The notes under the pieces: model-generated
What the model was told of the DNA's origin: nothing
Seen by the model: only the letters and a program-made list of their open reading frames with translations
Database searches by the model: none
Made by a program: the position numbers and the translations under genes
NCBI GenBank assembly: GCA_020744225.1
Contig: JAGMWG010000019.1
Location: forward strand, 186,001 to 250,000
DNA: 64,000 nucleotides
DNA from: Paraphoma chrysanthemicola
Taxonomy: Eukaryota > Ascomycota > Dothideomycetes > Pleosporales > Phaeosphaeriaceae
Reading direction: 5' to 3'
Part shown: in pieces, positions 23,623 through 34,420 of the stretch
How the letters are laid out: every line of letters begins with the position of its first letter
Numbering within the stretch: position 1 is the stretch's first letter

Positions 23623-25209
23623 ATGTCTGACTTCGTTCATGTCGAGTCGCTAATTGACTCCCATGACCCTCCAACCTTAACCGACGCTCCCAATAACCCA
23701 TCCACTAGGTCACCTCTTGCCTTCCTAGATACCCATCCCTTCGTTCGCGCAGCGGTTTTGGACAAGATCTACGGCTGCATCGTCGGCTCTGCGCTGGGTG
23801 ATACGATTGGGTTATACACGGAGTTTCTGACCAAGGCGCAGAGCGCGGAGATATATGCGAGTAAGGAATTTTGCCTTGTCGAGCCAGCGACGGAGCTTTA
23901 CCTGGACAACCATAGGAGTGAGTTTTATCTTTACCCAGCAGCAAATTTCATATAAGGTGAAGGAAAAGAAAATCCTAACGGCCCAACAGCCCGCTTTGAA
24001 CCATGCGCTTGGACAGACGATACAGATCAAGCTCTACTGATCGTGCTCGCCTACCTCGATGCCTGCGCCCATGCTGCTTCGTTGGCAGTTCCAGCCCAAC
24101 AACCTACCCAGATTCATGCCTCAACCCCCATATCACCATCCCATCCATCTGCCCCATACCAGCATGGCCCCAAGGACCTCTCCTCCTCTTTCGCGCAACG
24201 CCTCCGGATCTGGGTCGAGCAAGGCCTTCTCGCCCTTCGCCGGCCCCCCTGTGGTCTGGGCCGCCTCGTCGGCAGCGTCGTCATAAACCCGTCTTTCCTC
24301 TCTAACCCACTCAGCACCGCAACAGCCGCTTGGGTCAAAACGCAGCGCCACATCGCTCCAAATGGGAGTTTGATGCGGACGCACCCGCTCGGTGTGATTG
24401 GCGTGGGTCTCAGCGAAGAGGCAGCATGGGAGTTGAGTGTCGATGTTGGGCGGGTGACGCACGCTGATCCGCGGTGTGTAGTTTCGTGTGCGATTTCAGT
24501 CAGTTTAGTGAGGGGATTGTTGCGTGGAGAAATTGTGGATGAGAGGGATGTCGATGCTGCTATTGAGAGAGCCTATGGATTCGTGAAGTCGCGACCTGAG
24601 TTGATGAATCCTGGGGACGATGGGAGTCTTACGGCCTTCGAGATTGAACGCCATCTAGAAAGAAGGGAGTTTGAGCGGCATGTTTATGCTAAGAGCTTGG
24701 AGGAGCTAAAGCTGGATAATCATAAGGAGATGGGGTATGTTTATAAGTGTCTTGGATCGGCGGTCTTCATGCTCCGGCTTGCGATGCAAAGGAATACTGG
24801 TATGAAGCCGCTTGATGCGATGGCTCTGTTCGAGGAGCTGACGGTCGAGCTCATCATGGAGGGCGGGGATGCAGATACAAATGCTGCTGCGGCGTGTGCG
24901 CTGCTTGGTGCATATCTGGGATATGCGAGGCTGCCGGTGCACTGGACGATGGGATTGGCTCATAAAGAGTGGCTGATGGAAAAGATGAGACGGCTTGCGG
25001 TGGCGGCTGATTTGGCGGAGGGACCTCTTGAGATGCAGAAGGACGAGGCGGCTGAAGGACCAGACGGCAAGATGAATCAAGATGAGTTAGAACACAGATG
25101 GCAGTTGTTGACTGTGCAGATGGTGACGAGGAAGACGGAGGGAGAAGAAAGAGCAAAAGCGGCGAAGAAAGAGAAGAAGAAGGGGATTGCGGGGTGGTTT
25201 GCAAAGTGA
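23623..25209 (+). CDS. ADP-ribosylglycohydrolase family protein
   Basis: Exons 23623-23917 and 23990-25209, intron GTGAGT...CCTAACGGCCCAACAG, 504 aa. Domain motifs appear in family order: GCIVGSALGDTIGLYTEFLT (residues about 50-69), the metal-binding WTDDTDQALL (Trp106, Asp108, Asp109), HPLGVIGVG, and the second metal site GGDADTNAAAACALLG with Asp392 and Asp394. The family removes ADP-ribose from proteins or small molecules using two Mg ions. The C-terminus adds a Lys/Glu-rich tail (KAAKKEKKKGIAGWFAK), unusual compared with a minimal ADP-ribosylglycohydrolase and possibly a nucleic-acid or membrane contact. All metal ligands I can identify are present, so the enzyme is probably active. The substrate is unknown. 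Confidence 0.92.
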
Positions 25210-25325
25210 GTAAAATGTTTCGAGAAATGAGGTATGTGAGGGAAAAGTAATTGTGTGACGAATGACTTGAATATCTCAAGCACGTGTTGTTTGTTAGTCG
25301 TATTGCCAGCTCTGGCGCGCTGTCT

Positions 25326-26113
25326 TTATTCAGGAAGCAGATTATCATTACGTCTTTTGTTTATTGCAGGGTTTAGCTTTAGATCCTGTGCAAAGCCTCC
25401 GGTGTCTCTCACCTTGAACCTCAGGCCTCGTCCGGAGCCGCCTCTTGAGGTGGATTCGATGTATTCGCCAATTCATGAACTGGTAAATATGTTTGATAAC
25501 AATAAACCCCAATCAGTAACTCCTGTTTCTGGTTTTTCGTACTCATACCAACTCCTTTGCCACAGCTGAACTGCATAGGCTCTAAGATGGTTTCGATTAG
25601 CATATCGCCGTGGTTTCTTTTCCCTCAGCAGGTCAAGTTCTTCCATCAGTTCGTTGTATATGTACTATTGGGTTAGCGCAGGCCTTGGAAACACAAGCAT
25701 CTCGCTTACATTGGTGACGCTCTCAACCAGGTCGTTTGGTATCGCACCATGCTTCCGCCTCCATGCCCCTGTAAAGTATTTACAGTAGTTCCGAACGGTC
25801 TCCACACATGACGGCTTTTTGTCCGTACATCGATACTCTGTGCTAACAGAAGGACAAAGTGCTTCAACGACTCTACATCCTGCACTGAAGCGTTATGACG
25901 CACAATCCTTACGAAGCTGCCAAGGCATGTGAGCAGATTCCGATAACTTATAGGTCACACTCACTCAGCCCATTGCTCAAGTTTGCGTTGATGTCGCTGT
26001 TCCGTTGCCTCTTCGAGCTTTTTTAGAATCCGCTCTGCGTTCACGAAACACGGTATATCATTACCGTGTTTCTTATTCGCAGGTTCAATGAAGTTTTTTC
26101 TACCTCGTGGCAT
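25326..26113 (-). pseudogene. FluG-domain/DUF3435 element remnant
   Basis: ATG at 26113 (MPRGRKNFIEPANKKHG...). Introns at 25964-25917 (GTGAGT) and 25709-25665 (GTAAGC...CTAACCCAATAG) join an N-terminal helical region, a YFTGAWRRKHGAIPNDLVES segment, ELMEELDLLREKKPRR, AVQLW and LLLSNIFTSS. This order fits fungal FluG-domain (DUF3435) proteins, which are multi-copy, look like tyrosine-recombinase relatives and are linked to mobile elements. Lesions: a frame change around the A5 run near 25816-25820 (or a weak 69-nt intron), and TGA at 25475-25473 exactly where relatives continue R-IGEY. The frame does continue IGEYIESTSRGGSGRG to 25326. Only about half of a usual member is left. Convergent with the ADP-ribosylglycohydrolase gene. 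Confidence 0.6.
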
Positions 26114-26940
26114 GTTTGCAAACGAATGGAACCAACAGTGTATGCCGCCCAATGTCCAAATAACAGCGAAAGTCAAAGTGCAGGAGCACGATGCATTTTA
26201 CGTGTCCATTTCCGTGCCACTCGAGTGGCCCAAATCTGGGAGAAACACACTGAGACATTGCGCCAATGCTGCTTAGCCTCCTCAAATTCGCTATTAGTCA
26301 GGGCTAGCCGCCAGGAGTGAGTTCGTACTTAGCGCACTGAGGCTCGGTGGTGCAGATTGATCAGAGGCTGAGTCCTCTGTAACGCGGATGTTATTTTGTA
26401 GAGAAATGGACGATACGGCGCTGACCCGATGGAGACGCCTTGGACGGTCAGTTCTGGCCGCTTTCTAGCATAGAAACCTGCCTATGTTGCTAGACACGCA
26501 AGCGCGTGATGCGGCTATCCTGTAGTCGCCTGTTTGCGTCAGCAGCTCCTATTCTTTACACAGCCACTTTGCGAGCCACAAAGGGCAATCAATGACTACA
26601 TAGCCAACTCAAGTAGACCTGATGATCAAATTGATGATTTTCCTTGATAATTCGCTTGAACCCAAACCCGTGTAACCGACTCGCCCGGGAGATACGCTAT
26701 GCTCAATTCGTCCTGAAAATGTGCTAGAATATTTTGGCGAGCCAAGATGAGTCATCATGTTGACTACTGGGGACGGCGTTGTTCAGACAAAGCACCGATT
26801 TCGCAGTTGTCATTTCGGCCACAGCTTGCAAGACCACCACTACGCCGCGAGGTAACAATCCATTCAAATCGGCACATATTTTGGTAGTTATTGCTGCGAC
26901 AGAAAGATCCTACTCCCTATTCAAGAAAGTAATAATTGCC
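26114..26940. other. Intergenic, no supported gene
   Basis: Between the DUF3435 remnant (-) and the C2H2 gene (+). Short frames only. Upstream sequence in frame with the C2H2 start is open back to 26779 but contains no ATG that improves the model. Confidence 0.45.
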
Positions 26941-28462
26941 ATGAACGAGGATTGGGCACAATGGCATGTGTCGCTCGGTACGGAGGTGGCAGACCTCTCC
27001 TCTGGACCTGAATTTGACCCGGTCGATGCTACTGCGCATAATCAGCTATGCTATGGCCAAAAAACAGTCGGGACTATCGATACGGAAGTCAGCCGGCCAT
27101 CCATTGGCACAACTATCGAATTGTCTTCGACTATGTCTGATGCGCATCAAAGGGCAGACCACGAATACTTGCCAAGCCTTCCGGAGCAGCAGCACTCGCT
27201 TCCGCGACGCCGAAGTAAATACTTACTTCGACAGTCAGGATACCAATCAAGGCCAGTCGCTCGCCATGCAGCGGTGGCAGGATTCGCCGCCGCAAGACGA
27301 GAGCGCTTCTCTTTCCGCGATCTACCGTGCGTTGCAATCGCCGCCGGAAAGCGGAAACTCGTACAACAACGGTAGCTTTTATGCTGATCCCTACCTCACA
27401 TATCGTAGCCCTCCTTCCATCAGGAGCCACAATAGCGGAGCAAGCACATCGTCTCTTCAGTCAGACAATTCGACGTCGAGTCAATCTCTCGTCTCTTCAC
27501 CATCTTTTCGTCAATATAGAAGACGTGCGAACAGAAAGGGGCCCTCAACAGGCATAAAAGATAGAGGCCGCATATTCAAATGCACCTTTTGCTGTGACAC
27601 GTTCAAGCACAAGTACGACTGGGCCAGGCATGAAAAAACCATCCATCTCTGTGTGGAAGAATGGCAATGCGCCCCGTACGGTGGCTTTGTTGCAATGGGT
27701 TCAACCGGAAGACTTCATTGCGCCTATTGTAGTGCACTGGATCCTACCGTGGACCATCTTGATCAGCATAATCACAACGCCTGTCGCAGCAACCAGCCCA
27801 CACCTAGGAAATTCAGTCGAAAAGATCACCTTATTCAACACCTGCGCCACTTTCATGGCGTAGATGTACTCCCCATACTCGATGGTTGGATGATCGAGCC
27901 GGTTCAGATCACATCTCGATGCGGCTTCTGCAACACGACGCTAAATAGCTGGGGTGAACGAAGTGACCATTTGACTGCTCACTTCCGTAAAGGCAAAACC
28001 ATGGCTGACTGGCACGGAGATCACGGCTTCGATGCTGCTGTTGCTGCTCGTGTCACCTATGCTATCGCGCCGTATCTCATCGCCGACGACTCCATGAGCA
28101 TTATACCGTTCTCTGCCACGAACCCAGCGTCTATGGATCATTTCAACCAAATCTCCCCACAGGTAACGAGCTTAGCTTCCCAGGCGCCAGCACTACCCGT
28201 GGCCACTGAAGACCTAGCACTTCCTACCGGTCATCTGCTTTCCCAGCAGCCGATCAACCCCGTCGCATTCGCTGATGTTCTAACACAACACCTAGGCCGC
28301 TTCGCGCGGCAGCAATTGTCTATGAGTGTGATACCAACAGACGAGATGTTTCAACGCGAGTCCAGGCGGGTCATGTTCGGGGACGAGGAAGACAATTGGA
28401 ACCAGACTCTAGCAGACAATCAAGATTGGCTTGAGGCCTTTCGGCAACAGAACGGATGGTAA
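26941..28462 (+). CDS. C2H2 zinc-finger protein, likely transcription factor
   Basis: Start ATG at 26941 (MNEDWAQWHVSLG...). A Ser/Gln-rich N-terminal region is followed by three zinc-finger-like modules: CTFCCDTFKHKYDWARHEKTIH (a full C2H2), CAYCSALDPTVDHLDQHNH with a linked RKFSRKDHLIQHLRHFH, and CGFCNTTLNSWGERSDHLTAHF. The remaining 170 residues are mostly disordered with an acidic end. This arrangement is common in fungal C2H2 regulators with no known target. The reading frame changes once near 27200: either a 37-nt intron at 27215-27251 (GTAAAT...CAATCAAG, which is in frame but very short) or a 1-base indel. From about 27215 to 28462 the frame is clean. Confidence 0.75.
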
Positions 28463-28529
28463 ATGTACTATGAAATGGGTTTGAAATAAGTCTAGACGTG
28501 GGTTTTCGGTGAAGTATAATGTAAAAGCG

Positions 28530-29758
28530 TCAACCTTCTACCACGTCTGTCCATTCACTTTCCTCGATCCCGTACGTGATATCCAACAGCCACTTTCGAA
28601 GCAATGCAGTGTGTGGCACTGCATCGGGAGAAATGTGGAGGCTATTACCACGAAAGCTAATCTCAGTGACAGGCCGCACAAAGTAGGCGGTACCGACTGC
28701 AAATGTAGCTAGCAGCCTGTCCTCCTCACTTGCTTCAATGAGATCAAACATGCTGAAGTCTCTCTCCACAACGCTGAACTTCACTGCAGTCACAGTATTT
28801 CCATTTAAATCCCAGTCCGCTGTAGTGTCGAATCTCGCCTTTGCCAGCTCCAGTATGCTCCGTCTCGTTATACCAGGTAGGATCAATTCGCTTTCAAGCG
28901 GCGCCGTTATGAGTTCGATCGTATCGCTCCTTGTCTTCCAGATCGCGAAGAAGTTGTCCCACCTGCTTCCGTCACTATCCTCTCATGACCATGCAACCAT
29001 AAGACCTGGTCGAATCCTGCGCGCTGAGCCTCGCGGTGGGCTAGTAATGAAGGCGCGTAATTGGAGGAGATTTTACGATTGCCGGAGCCACCAGGCCATG
29101 CCCGTTCCATTCCTTCTGGACTTGCCCACAGCTTCAATCCGGTCAAGGCCCTCTTATCTCCTGCAGCTAGAGGTGGGTTGGATGCCAGCGGCCAGTATGT
29201 TATGACGACGAATAGCAACACTTCTCTTGGGACATGGCACTCCAGGTCGGCATCAACTCCTATCATAGTTGGCCGAACGTAGAGATGTTGCCCTTTGCTT
29301 GTTTCCCTTGGTAACCAGCGCGGTCCCTCGACGCGACAAATGTCTTTTATCAGCTTGCACAATTCCTCGGGATCGGGTGCGGGCATGGAAACCCTCGTGG
29401 AGCTTTCTCCCATCCGTCGACAATTCTCAACGAGGCGAAAGACTCTGAGCTTTCCATCGTAGCCTCGGTAAAGTTTCGTACCCTCAAAGCAGGCGGTGGC
29501 ATAGTGTAATACGTTTGCCGTTGGCGGAAGACTCAATGGCTGATAGGGTCCAATCTGAGGAGCAGACCAGCCCTCTTCAGAAGTCCACTTGACGGTAAGG
29601 ATATGATCGGTGTGCGTTTTGGTGGACGGTTGATTCGCCGTGGGAACAGGAAAGAGCTTGTCGGACAACGAAATGGATAGTTTTGAAGCGTCCAGCTTTA
29701 ATAATGTAGATGACGCTGAAGCTGAGGTTCCCGCTGTTTGGCGGTGGGAGGAGTCCAT
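28530..29758 (-). pseudogene. Branched-chain amino acid aminotransferase with 1-nt frameshift
   Basis: ATG at 29758 (MDSSHRQTAG...), single exon. Fold-type IV PLP enzyme of the BCAT family: VLHYATACFEGTKLYRG, RLVENCRRM, LYVRPTMIG, the PLP lysine in RKISSNYAPS (Lys229), GFDQVLWLHG and TEAGGT. At 28954-28955 the frame breaks inside the invariant TEAGGTNFFAIW motif; adding one A to ACAAC restores NFFAIWKTRSD and LILPGITRRSILELA through to the stop at 28530. With that base the gene would be exactly 410 codons, normal for fungal BCATs, so this looks like a very recent mutation or a sequence error. The enzyme transfers amino groups between Leu/Ile/Val and 2-oxoglutarate. Fungi often have several paralogues; this divergent one sits next to an MFS gene. 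Confidence 0.85.
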
Positions 29759-30412
29759 GTCGACTGTTGACCAGTGGACTTATGACTGCAGTGTTGGAAG
29801 CTGGTTGAAGTATTGCCTTGCGCTTTGTTGATGGTGGCTGATAATAATGCGACGAGGGAAATAAATGTGATTTAGATATAGTTGACAATTAGCTAGGAAG
29901 GTACATGCTCGTTGGACACCTCAGGCGGAACGCGGAAAGCAGCCATTGTTCTGGTCCCAAGCCATCAACGCAAAATTCGAACTGAGCCTCAAGGGGTGCT
30001 TGCACCCTGATTTAGGCTACACCTAGACTGTATTGGGTCTCTTTGGTGAGAGAAACATTTTGTTTGAGGCTGGATTAAGTTTTGATTGGTCTTAAAGCTT
30101 TAGACGATGGCAGGGCGGGTGGCGTAAGGCGTGTGGCGTAAGGCGCAACGCGCTTGGCGTTATATGCTAGGTCTACCCAATGGAATGTGACTAGCCTTTA
30201 GGCACCTTGCATGCGGCTCGAGCAAAAGGCTGAGTTTGTCACACAAACGCTCGGCCTGTATGCACATATTTTCGTGTACAACTTGAAATTATTCCCCGGG
30301 TGCGGTTTCGGTCACAGCTTCAACTGGCGATACTGGCGATTGAAGGAGATGTGAGTTCGTCCGTTCCAACTGTTCTCCTTCAATCGGCGTAACCAGTATC
30401 TTGCCATTTGCG
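29759..30412. other. Divergent promoter region of BCAT and MFS genes
   Basis: 654 bp between the starts of the aminotransferase (-) and the MFS transporter (+), so it may serve both. It holds a small GTGGCGTAAGGC repeat. No gene seen. Confidence 0.5.
30119..30145. repeat. Short GTGGCGTAAGGC direct repeat
   Basis: Two near-identical copies in tandem within the divergent promoter region, followed by a degenerate CTTGGCGTTA. A regulatory role is only a guess. Confidence 0.5.
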
Positions 30413-31949
30413 ATGGACACAAGCGATCCGCGCCACCCTTTCAACGTTTCCGTGGTAACATTACCTTTTGCATTGCCAAAATTCCAGTGGAAGAGGACAA
30501 AGTTGACAGATACAGCGCCGAAGGCGATTCATCCTCCTTGCCGGACTCATAGCGTCCTTCAACTGCACGTTAGGCTCCTCCCTTCCCTCAGGCGCTACTG
30601 TATCTTTGTCCAAACACTTTGGCCTGCCCGTATCCTCTAGTTCTCTGGTACTCCTGAACTCACTTTACATGACTGGCTGCGCAGTCTCTCCTCTTATCTT
30701 TGCTCCATTGAGCGAGGTTATTGGTCGTCGTCCTGTGCTAATAGGAAGCTTCACTGGCTATACCCTTTTCACACTCTGCTGTGCGCTGTCACCTACATAT
30801 TCTGCACTACTCGCCTTCCGGACTTTTGCAAGTCTTAGCGCTGGGGTGCCGAGTGCTGTCGTTGGCGGTCTCATTGGGGATGTGTGTGATGGACCAAAGA
30901 TTAGGGGAAACGCTATGGCGTGGTTCATGCTAATAGGCCTGGGAGGACCATTGGTGGGACCACTCGTTTCGGGATATGTTTCCGTTAACTTGGGCTGGAG
31001 GTGGACATTTTGGGTCGGTCTGATGCTTGCAGGGCTTGGTTTGCCGTTTATCTGGCTTTTGCCAGAGACTTACACACCCGTTCTGGCGCAAACGATTGCA
31101 GACGGCGGAGAAGAGTTACAGCTGATGAAGGCAGGAGTGCGGGATCACTTAAAGAGCACCTGCAGCATGCTCAAGCGGCCGTGGCTGATGATGGTGAAGG
31201 AGCCCATACTGCTGCTCACTTCGCTGTACCTTGCTCTGGTGTACGCGATAGTGTACCTTTTTTTTCAGGCATATCCTATCGTATATGGTGGAATCTATGG
31301 ACTAAAACAGGACAGGATTGGTCTTGCGTATATTCCTCGTATGTAATGTATACTCCTCAATTATCGCACGGTACTGACAGATACAGTCATGGCTGGTGGG
31401 ATAGGAGGCTTTGCCTTCTTCCACCTTTTCAATATTCTACATACCAGAGCCGCGAACAACAATCGGGCTTGGGCATACGTAGAAGAATACCGTCGATTAC
31501 CGCTTGCTTGTTTTGGTGGCCCCTGGTAGGTGTAACCACACCCTGCTACTTCCGTCTCTGTAATAAGTACGTACTGATCTCCGCGCAGCATTCCAGTTGC
31601 TCTGCTCGTTTTGAGCTTTGGAGCCAGGTCGAATATTCACCCGGCTATCCCAATGATCATTTCAGGTATACTGTTTGGACTAGGATATCTCCTCGTCTTC
31701 TCTGGAATGATCGTATATCTTTCGGATACCTACAAGCGTTACTCTGCTTCGGCGCAGGCCGCCGCTAGCACAACTCGCGCCCTCGCTGCGGTGGCTTTGC
31801 CATTTGCAGCGCAGCCGCTGTATCGTGATATTGGTATTAAGTGGGCTGGCGTGTTACTTTCTGTCATCTCGGGTCTGATGGTAGCCATTCCCGTGGTGTT
31901 CTTACTCTTCAATAGCAAGATTCGAGCTACGAGTAAATTTGCCGGCTGA
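30413..31949 (+). CDS. MFS transporter, DHA1 (drug:H+ antiporter-1) type
   Basis: Exons 30413-30451, 30510-31338, 31381-31525 and 31589-31949; 457 aa. All junctions keep frame: GTGGTA...GTTGACAG, GTATGT...ACTGACAG and GTAGGT...CCGCGCAG. Conserved points: DPRHPFN at the N-terminus, SFNCTLGSSLPSGAT in helix 1, the loop 2-3 motif PLSEVIGRRPVLIG, the GLGGPLVGPLVSGY stretch, LGWRWTFWVG, and PAIPMIISGILFGLG plus SASAQAAASTTRALA in the C-terminal half. Twelve hydrophobic segments are apparent. The family exports or imports small organic molecules across the plasma membrane; the substrate cannot be read from sequence. The donor of the first intron is weak, and the true start could be upstream. Divergent from the aminotransferase. 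Confidence 0.85.
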
Positions 31950-32220
31950 ATTGTGTGAAGTCTTAGCGTAGACCTCGTATTAGGTAACGTAATAATCAAG
32001 ACAAAGCTATGGCAAGACACGATCGTAATCATCATGATCAACTTGGGGTATATAAGCACAAATGCAGGGTCCCGGTTGGGGGTCGAGCACTCGAAGCACG
32101 CTTGCGCACTGATCAGTCTTCTTAGATTGTTTTAGGACATTCGCATGCAGGGACTGACTTGACGTCAAGCGGCACCTGGCTACTCCCTTGAGCGCTTCAA
32201 GGAATGGAAGTAGTATCTGC

Positions 32221-33306
32221 TCAACCCATAAGTTGCAGCTGATCCGTTGGTGGCCATCTCGTCTGCGCGAAACTCAAACACCGCTTTATGCTCTGCAAGA
32301 ACTTTCGCGTGATTTCGTCGCTCATGATATGTGCCGCGTTCTTGTCACTCTCATGCAACTTTTCTCTCGCACTTCTCTCGTGAATACCGACCATGGTAAC
32401 ACCAATGGGCCATGCAGCTTTGCCGATGCTGAGCCTCAGATAGCCATCGTTTGCATCGACATAGCGTCGTTCTTGTGCAGCCAGGACAATTTCTACCACG
32501 GGTTCAAGAATGCTATCCGGCAAATCAAACTTCTCAAGTTTCTTGAAGAGCGGGCGCATGTTCTCTCGGGCTTGGACCATTGCTGCGTATGCTTGCTGGC
32601 CTTGATAGCTTTCTATAACCTCGCGGTCTCGTCGGGCGAGCGTCGCATCCCACTCTTTCAGCACCATGGTGAAATAGCTCGCTAGCTGCCTAAACAGGAA
32701 TTCTCGGCCTTCCTTGTCCTTGGGCACTTGTGGCTCAATCTTCATGTCCTTCTCGGGTACGAGTTGTAACGTTGTGGGTATGGGTCCGTCTGTCATGATG
32801 GCGGCGAGACTGTCTGCACCAACGCGCTTCTTGTATCGTCTCAGTCGCTGTTTGTGAGACTCGCCAAAGAGTCGTGCGGGTTCGTCGAGGGCGCGTAACT
32901 TTTCGACCAGCTCTTCGTCTTGGATATCTTCGTCCTCCGGTACAGGTGTGCCGTCATCTTCACCCTCCTTCTTCTTGGGCGGCAAATCGGGTAGTCCCAA
33001 GCGCTTCCTCCTTCGCTGCTCTTCAGCCTCTTCCTCCTCCTCCCGTATGCGCCTAGACTCTTCTGCGAACCGCCGCCGCTTCTCTTTGCGCTCTTCTTCC
33101 CGGTCGGCTTCGTCTTCCTCAGCCTTTCGTTTTCGCTCTGACTTTTCCCGCCGCGCCCTTTCTGCAGCATCTTGCTCGGCCTGGTATGCGGCTTGTCGTT
33201 GCGCTTCGATCTCACTCCGCTTCAAGTATTTCTTATTTGGCTCGGAAGGCGCAGCAGCATCTTTGCCCTTCTTGATCTGCGCGGACATGAGTTTGGCGAA
33301 GTCCAT
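32221..33306 (-). CDS. PRP18: Pre-mRNA-splicing factor 18
   Basis: Single exon, 361 aa, ATG at 33306 (MDFAKLMSAQIKKGKD). N-terminal SFM (splicing factor) motif KKYLKRSEIEAQRQ at residues 24-37; a highly charged helical region (about 45-110); the PARLFGESHKQRLRRYKKR signature (about 150-168); and the C-terminal five-helix Prp18 domain (about 205-345), with RPLFKKLEKFDLPDSILEPV and the conserved loop YLRLSIGKAAWPIGVTMVGI. PRP18 acts with Slu7 in the second step of splicing. Length matches fungal and animal orthologues (about 340-360). Shares a 274-bp divergent promoter with the SAP18-like gene. Confidence 0.95.
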   Translation of the reverse strand: MDFAKLMSAQIKKGKDAAAPSEPNKKYLKRSEIEAQRQAAYQAEQDAAERARREKSERKRKAEEDEADREEERKEKRRRFAEESRRIREEEEEAEEQRRRKRLGLPDLPPKKKEGEDDGTPVPEDEDIQDEELVEKLRALDEPARLFGESHKQRLRRYKKRVGADSLAAIMTDGPIPTTLQLVPEKDMKIEPQVPKDKEGREFLFRQLASYFTMVLKEWDATLARRDREVIESYQGQQAYAAMVQARENMRPLFKKLEKFDLPDSILEPVVEIVLAAQERRYVDANDGYLRLSIGKAAWPIGVTMVGIHERSAREKLHESDKNAAHIMSDEITRKFLQSIKRCLSFAQTRWPPTDQLQLMG

Positions 33307-33580
33307 GATGGCGTCGTGCCCTACTGAAGTAGGTCTCAATGGTGTTTTGGTAGGGAAGAGGTGAAAGTCACGACTTCGAGATCGACAGTTAGCCAAGACG
33401 CTAGTGGAAGCTCTCCGCGTCGCGTAAGTTAGCTTTCATGCGCCTAACTCTACATGAGCTTCCTCGTCACTACGACCACAACCCCCAAACTCCGGATATC
33501 GACGGTCATTCGACTTAGGAATACGCAGTACAATATTCTTTCATGAGCGCTTCTATCACAGCACTACGGAAATCCCCATC
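33307..33580. promoter_or_regulatory. Bidirectional promoter of PRP18 and SAP18-like genes
   Basis: Only 274 bp separate the two start codons, transcribed away from each other. No TATA box is obvious, as usual for housekeeping pairs. The shared theme of RNA processing makes co-expression plausible. Confidence 0.6.
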
Positions 33581-34420
33581 ATGGCCGCTCAAGCTCCTGC
33601 GAAGATAGACCGGCAAACCACAACGCCCTTCCTCTTGCGCTTATGTTTCAAGCAGGGTTCCTTTCATAGGTAACTAAGTAGCATTCTCACCTTCTTTCAA
33701 GCTGCTAACTATCACAGACTGGACGAGTTTGATCCTTCTCTACCAAGACTTCCCACCCATCTCCAAATCTACACATGGGAGAACTGTAGCTTAGGCGAAT
33801 TGAGCAAGCTACTGCTCTCGGCCTTGCCCGCACAGCTACCACAACCATATGCCGGCACGCGCATCGTCTTTCGGCTTGTATACCCGGATATACAAGGCTC
33901 TAACAGACCCGGCGCACCAGGACGCTTCATCGCTCGGGACATAGGGTCGGTCATCATTGGCGCACGAACAAGGGGTGACGATATTGATATGGACGGAGGG
34001 GACGGTGCCACTGTCGCAGAGGCTCTTAAACAGCTTGACGGGGACCCAGAGAGGACGCTGGCAGACGTCAAATTCATCATTGGTGACTACGTCACATGCG
34101 CCATACTACCACCACTACCTGACGGCGGCGTTCCTGCTGCTCCGCCTCCGCTAGCTGCACCTGGCAGAGGCGGTCCGCCAAGCGGCCCTTATGGCGGTGG
34201 CCGGGGCAGGGAGAACGGTTTTGGTAACCGTGGTGACTTTGGCTATGGAAGAGGTGGCAGAGGAGGTGGCCGGTTCGAGGATAGAAGACCAAGTGGCGGG
34301 GTACCCTCAGGCGAATGGAGAAGAGGTGAAGCACCACCAGAACGAGAACCCGGATTTGGACGAGGGCGAGGCAGAGGTGATGGCGGTGACTGGCGAGGCC
34401 GGGGGCGAGGTAGATGGTGA
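33581..34420 (+). CDS. SAP18: SAP18 family protein with RGG-rich tail
   Basis: Exons 33581-33669 and 33718-34420, intron GTAACT...GCTAACTATCACAG, 263 aa. The ubiquitin-like SAP18 domain covers residues about 9-150: DRQTTTPFLLRLCFKQGSFH, LPTHLQIYTWENCSLGELSK, YAGTRIVFRLVYPD, DIGSVIIG, DVKFIIGDYVTCAIL. In animals SAP18 belongs to the ASAP complex on spliced mRNA and to the Sin3-HDAC corepressor. From about residue 155 a long Gly/Arg/Pro tail follows, with many RGRG and GRGG units, about 100 residues beyond the animal protein; such tails usually bind RNA and are methylated. The pairing with PRP18 fits a role in RNA processing. Confidence 0.92.

Noticed and set aside
30446..30521. Frameshift at the start of the MFS gene
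   Set aside because: A first intron ending at 30509 (GTTGACAG) joins DPRHPFN to the transporter without any frame break, so no lesion is needed.
26941..31949. Secondary-metabolite cluster (C2H2 factor, aminotransferase, MFS)
   Set aside because: No synthase, synthetase, terpene cyclase or P450 lies nearby; three common gene types are not enough, and the aminotransferase is broken.
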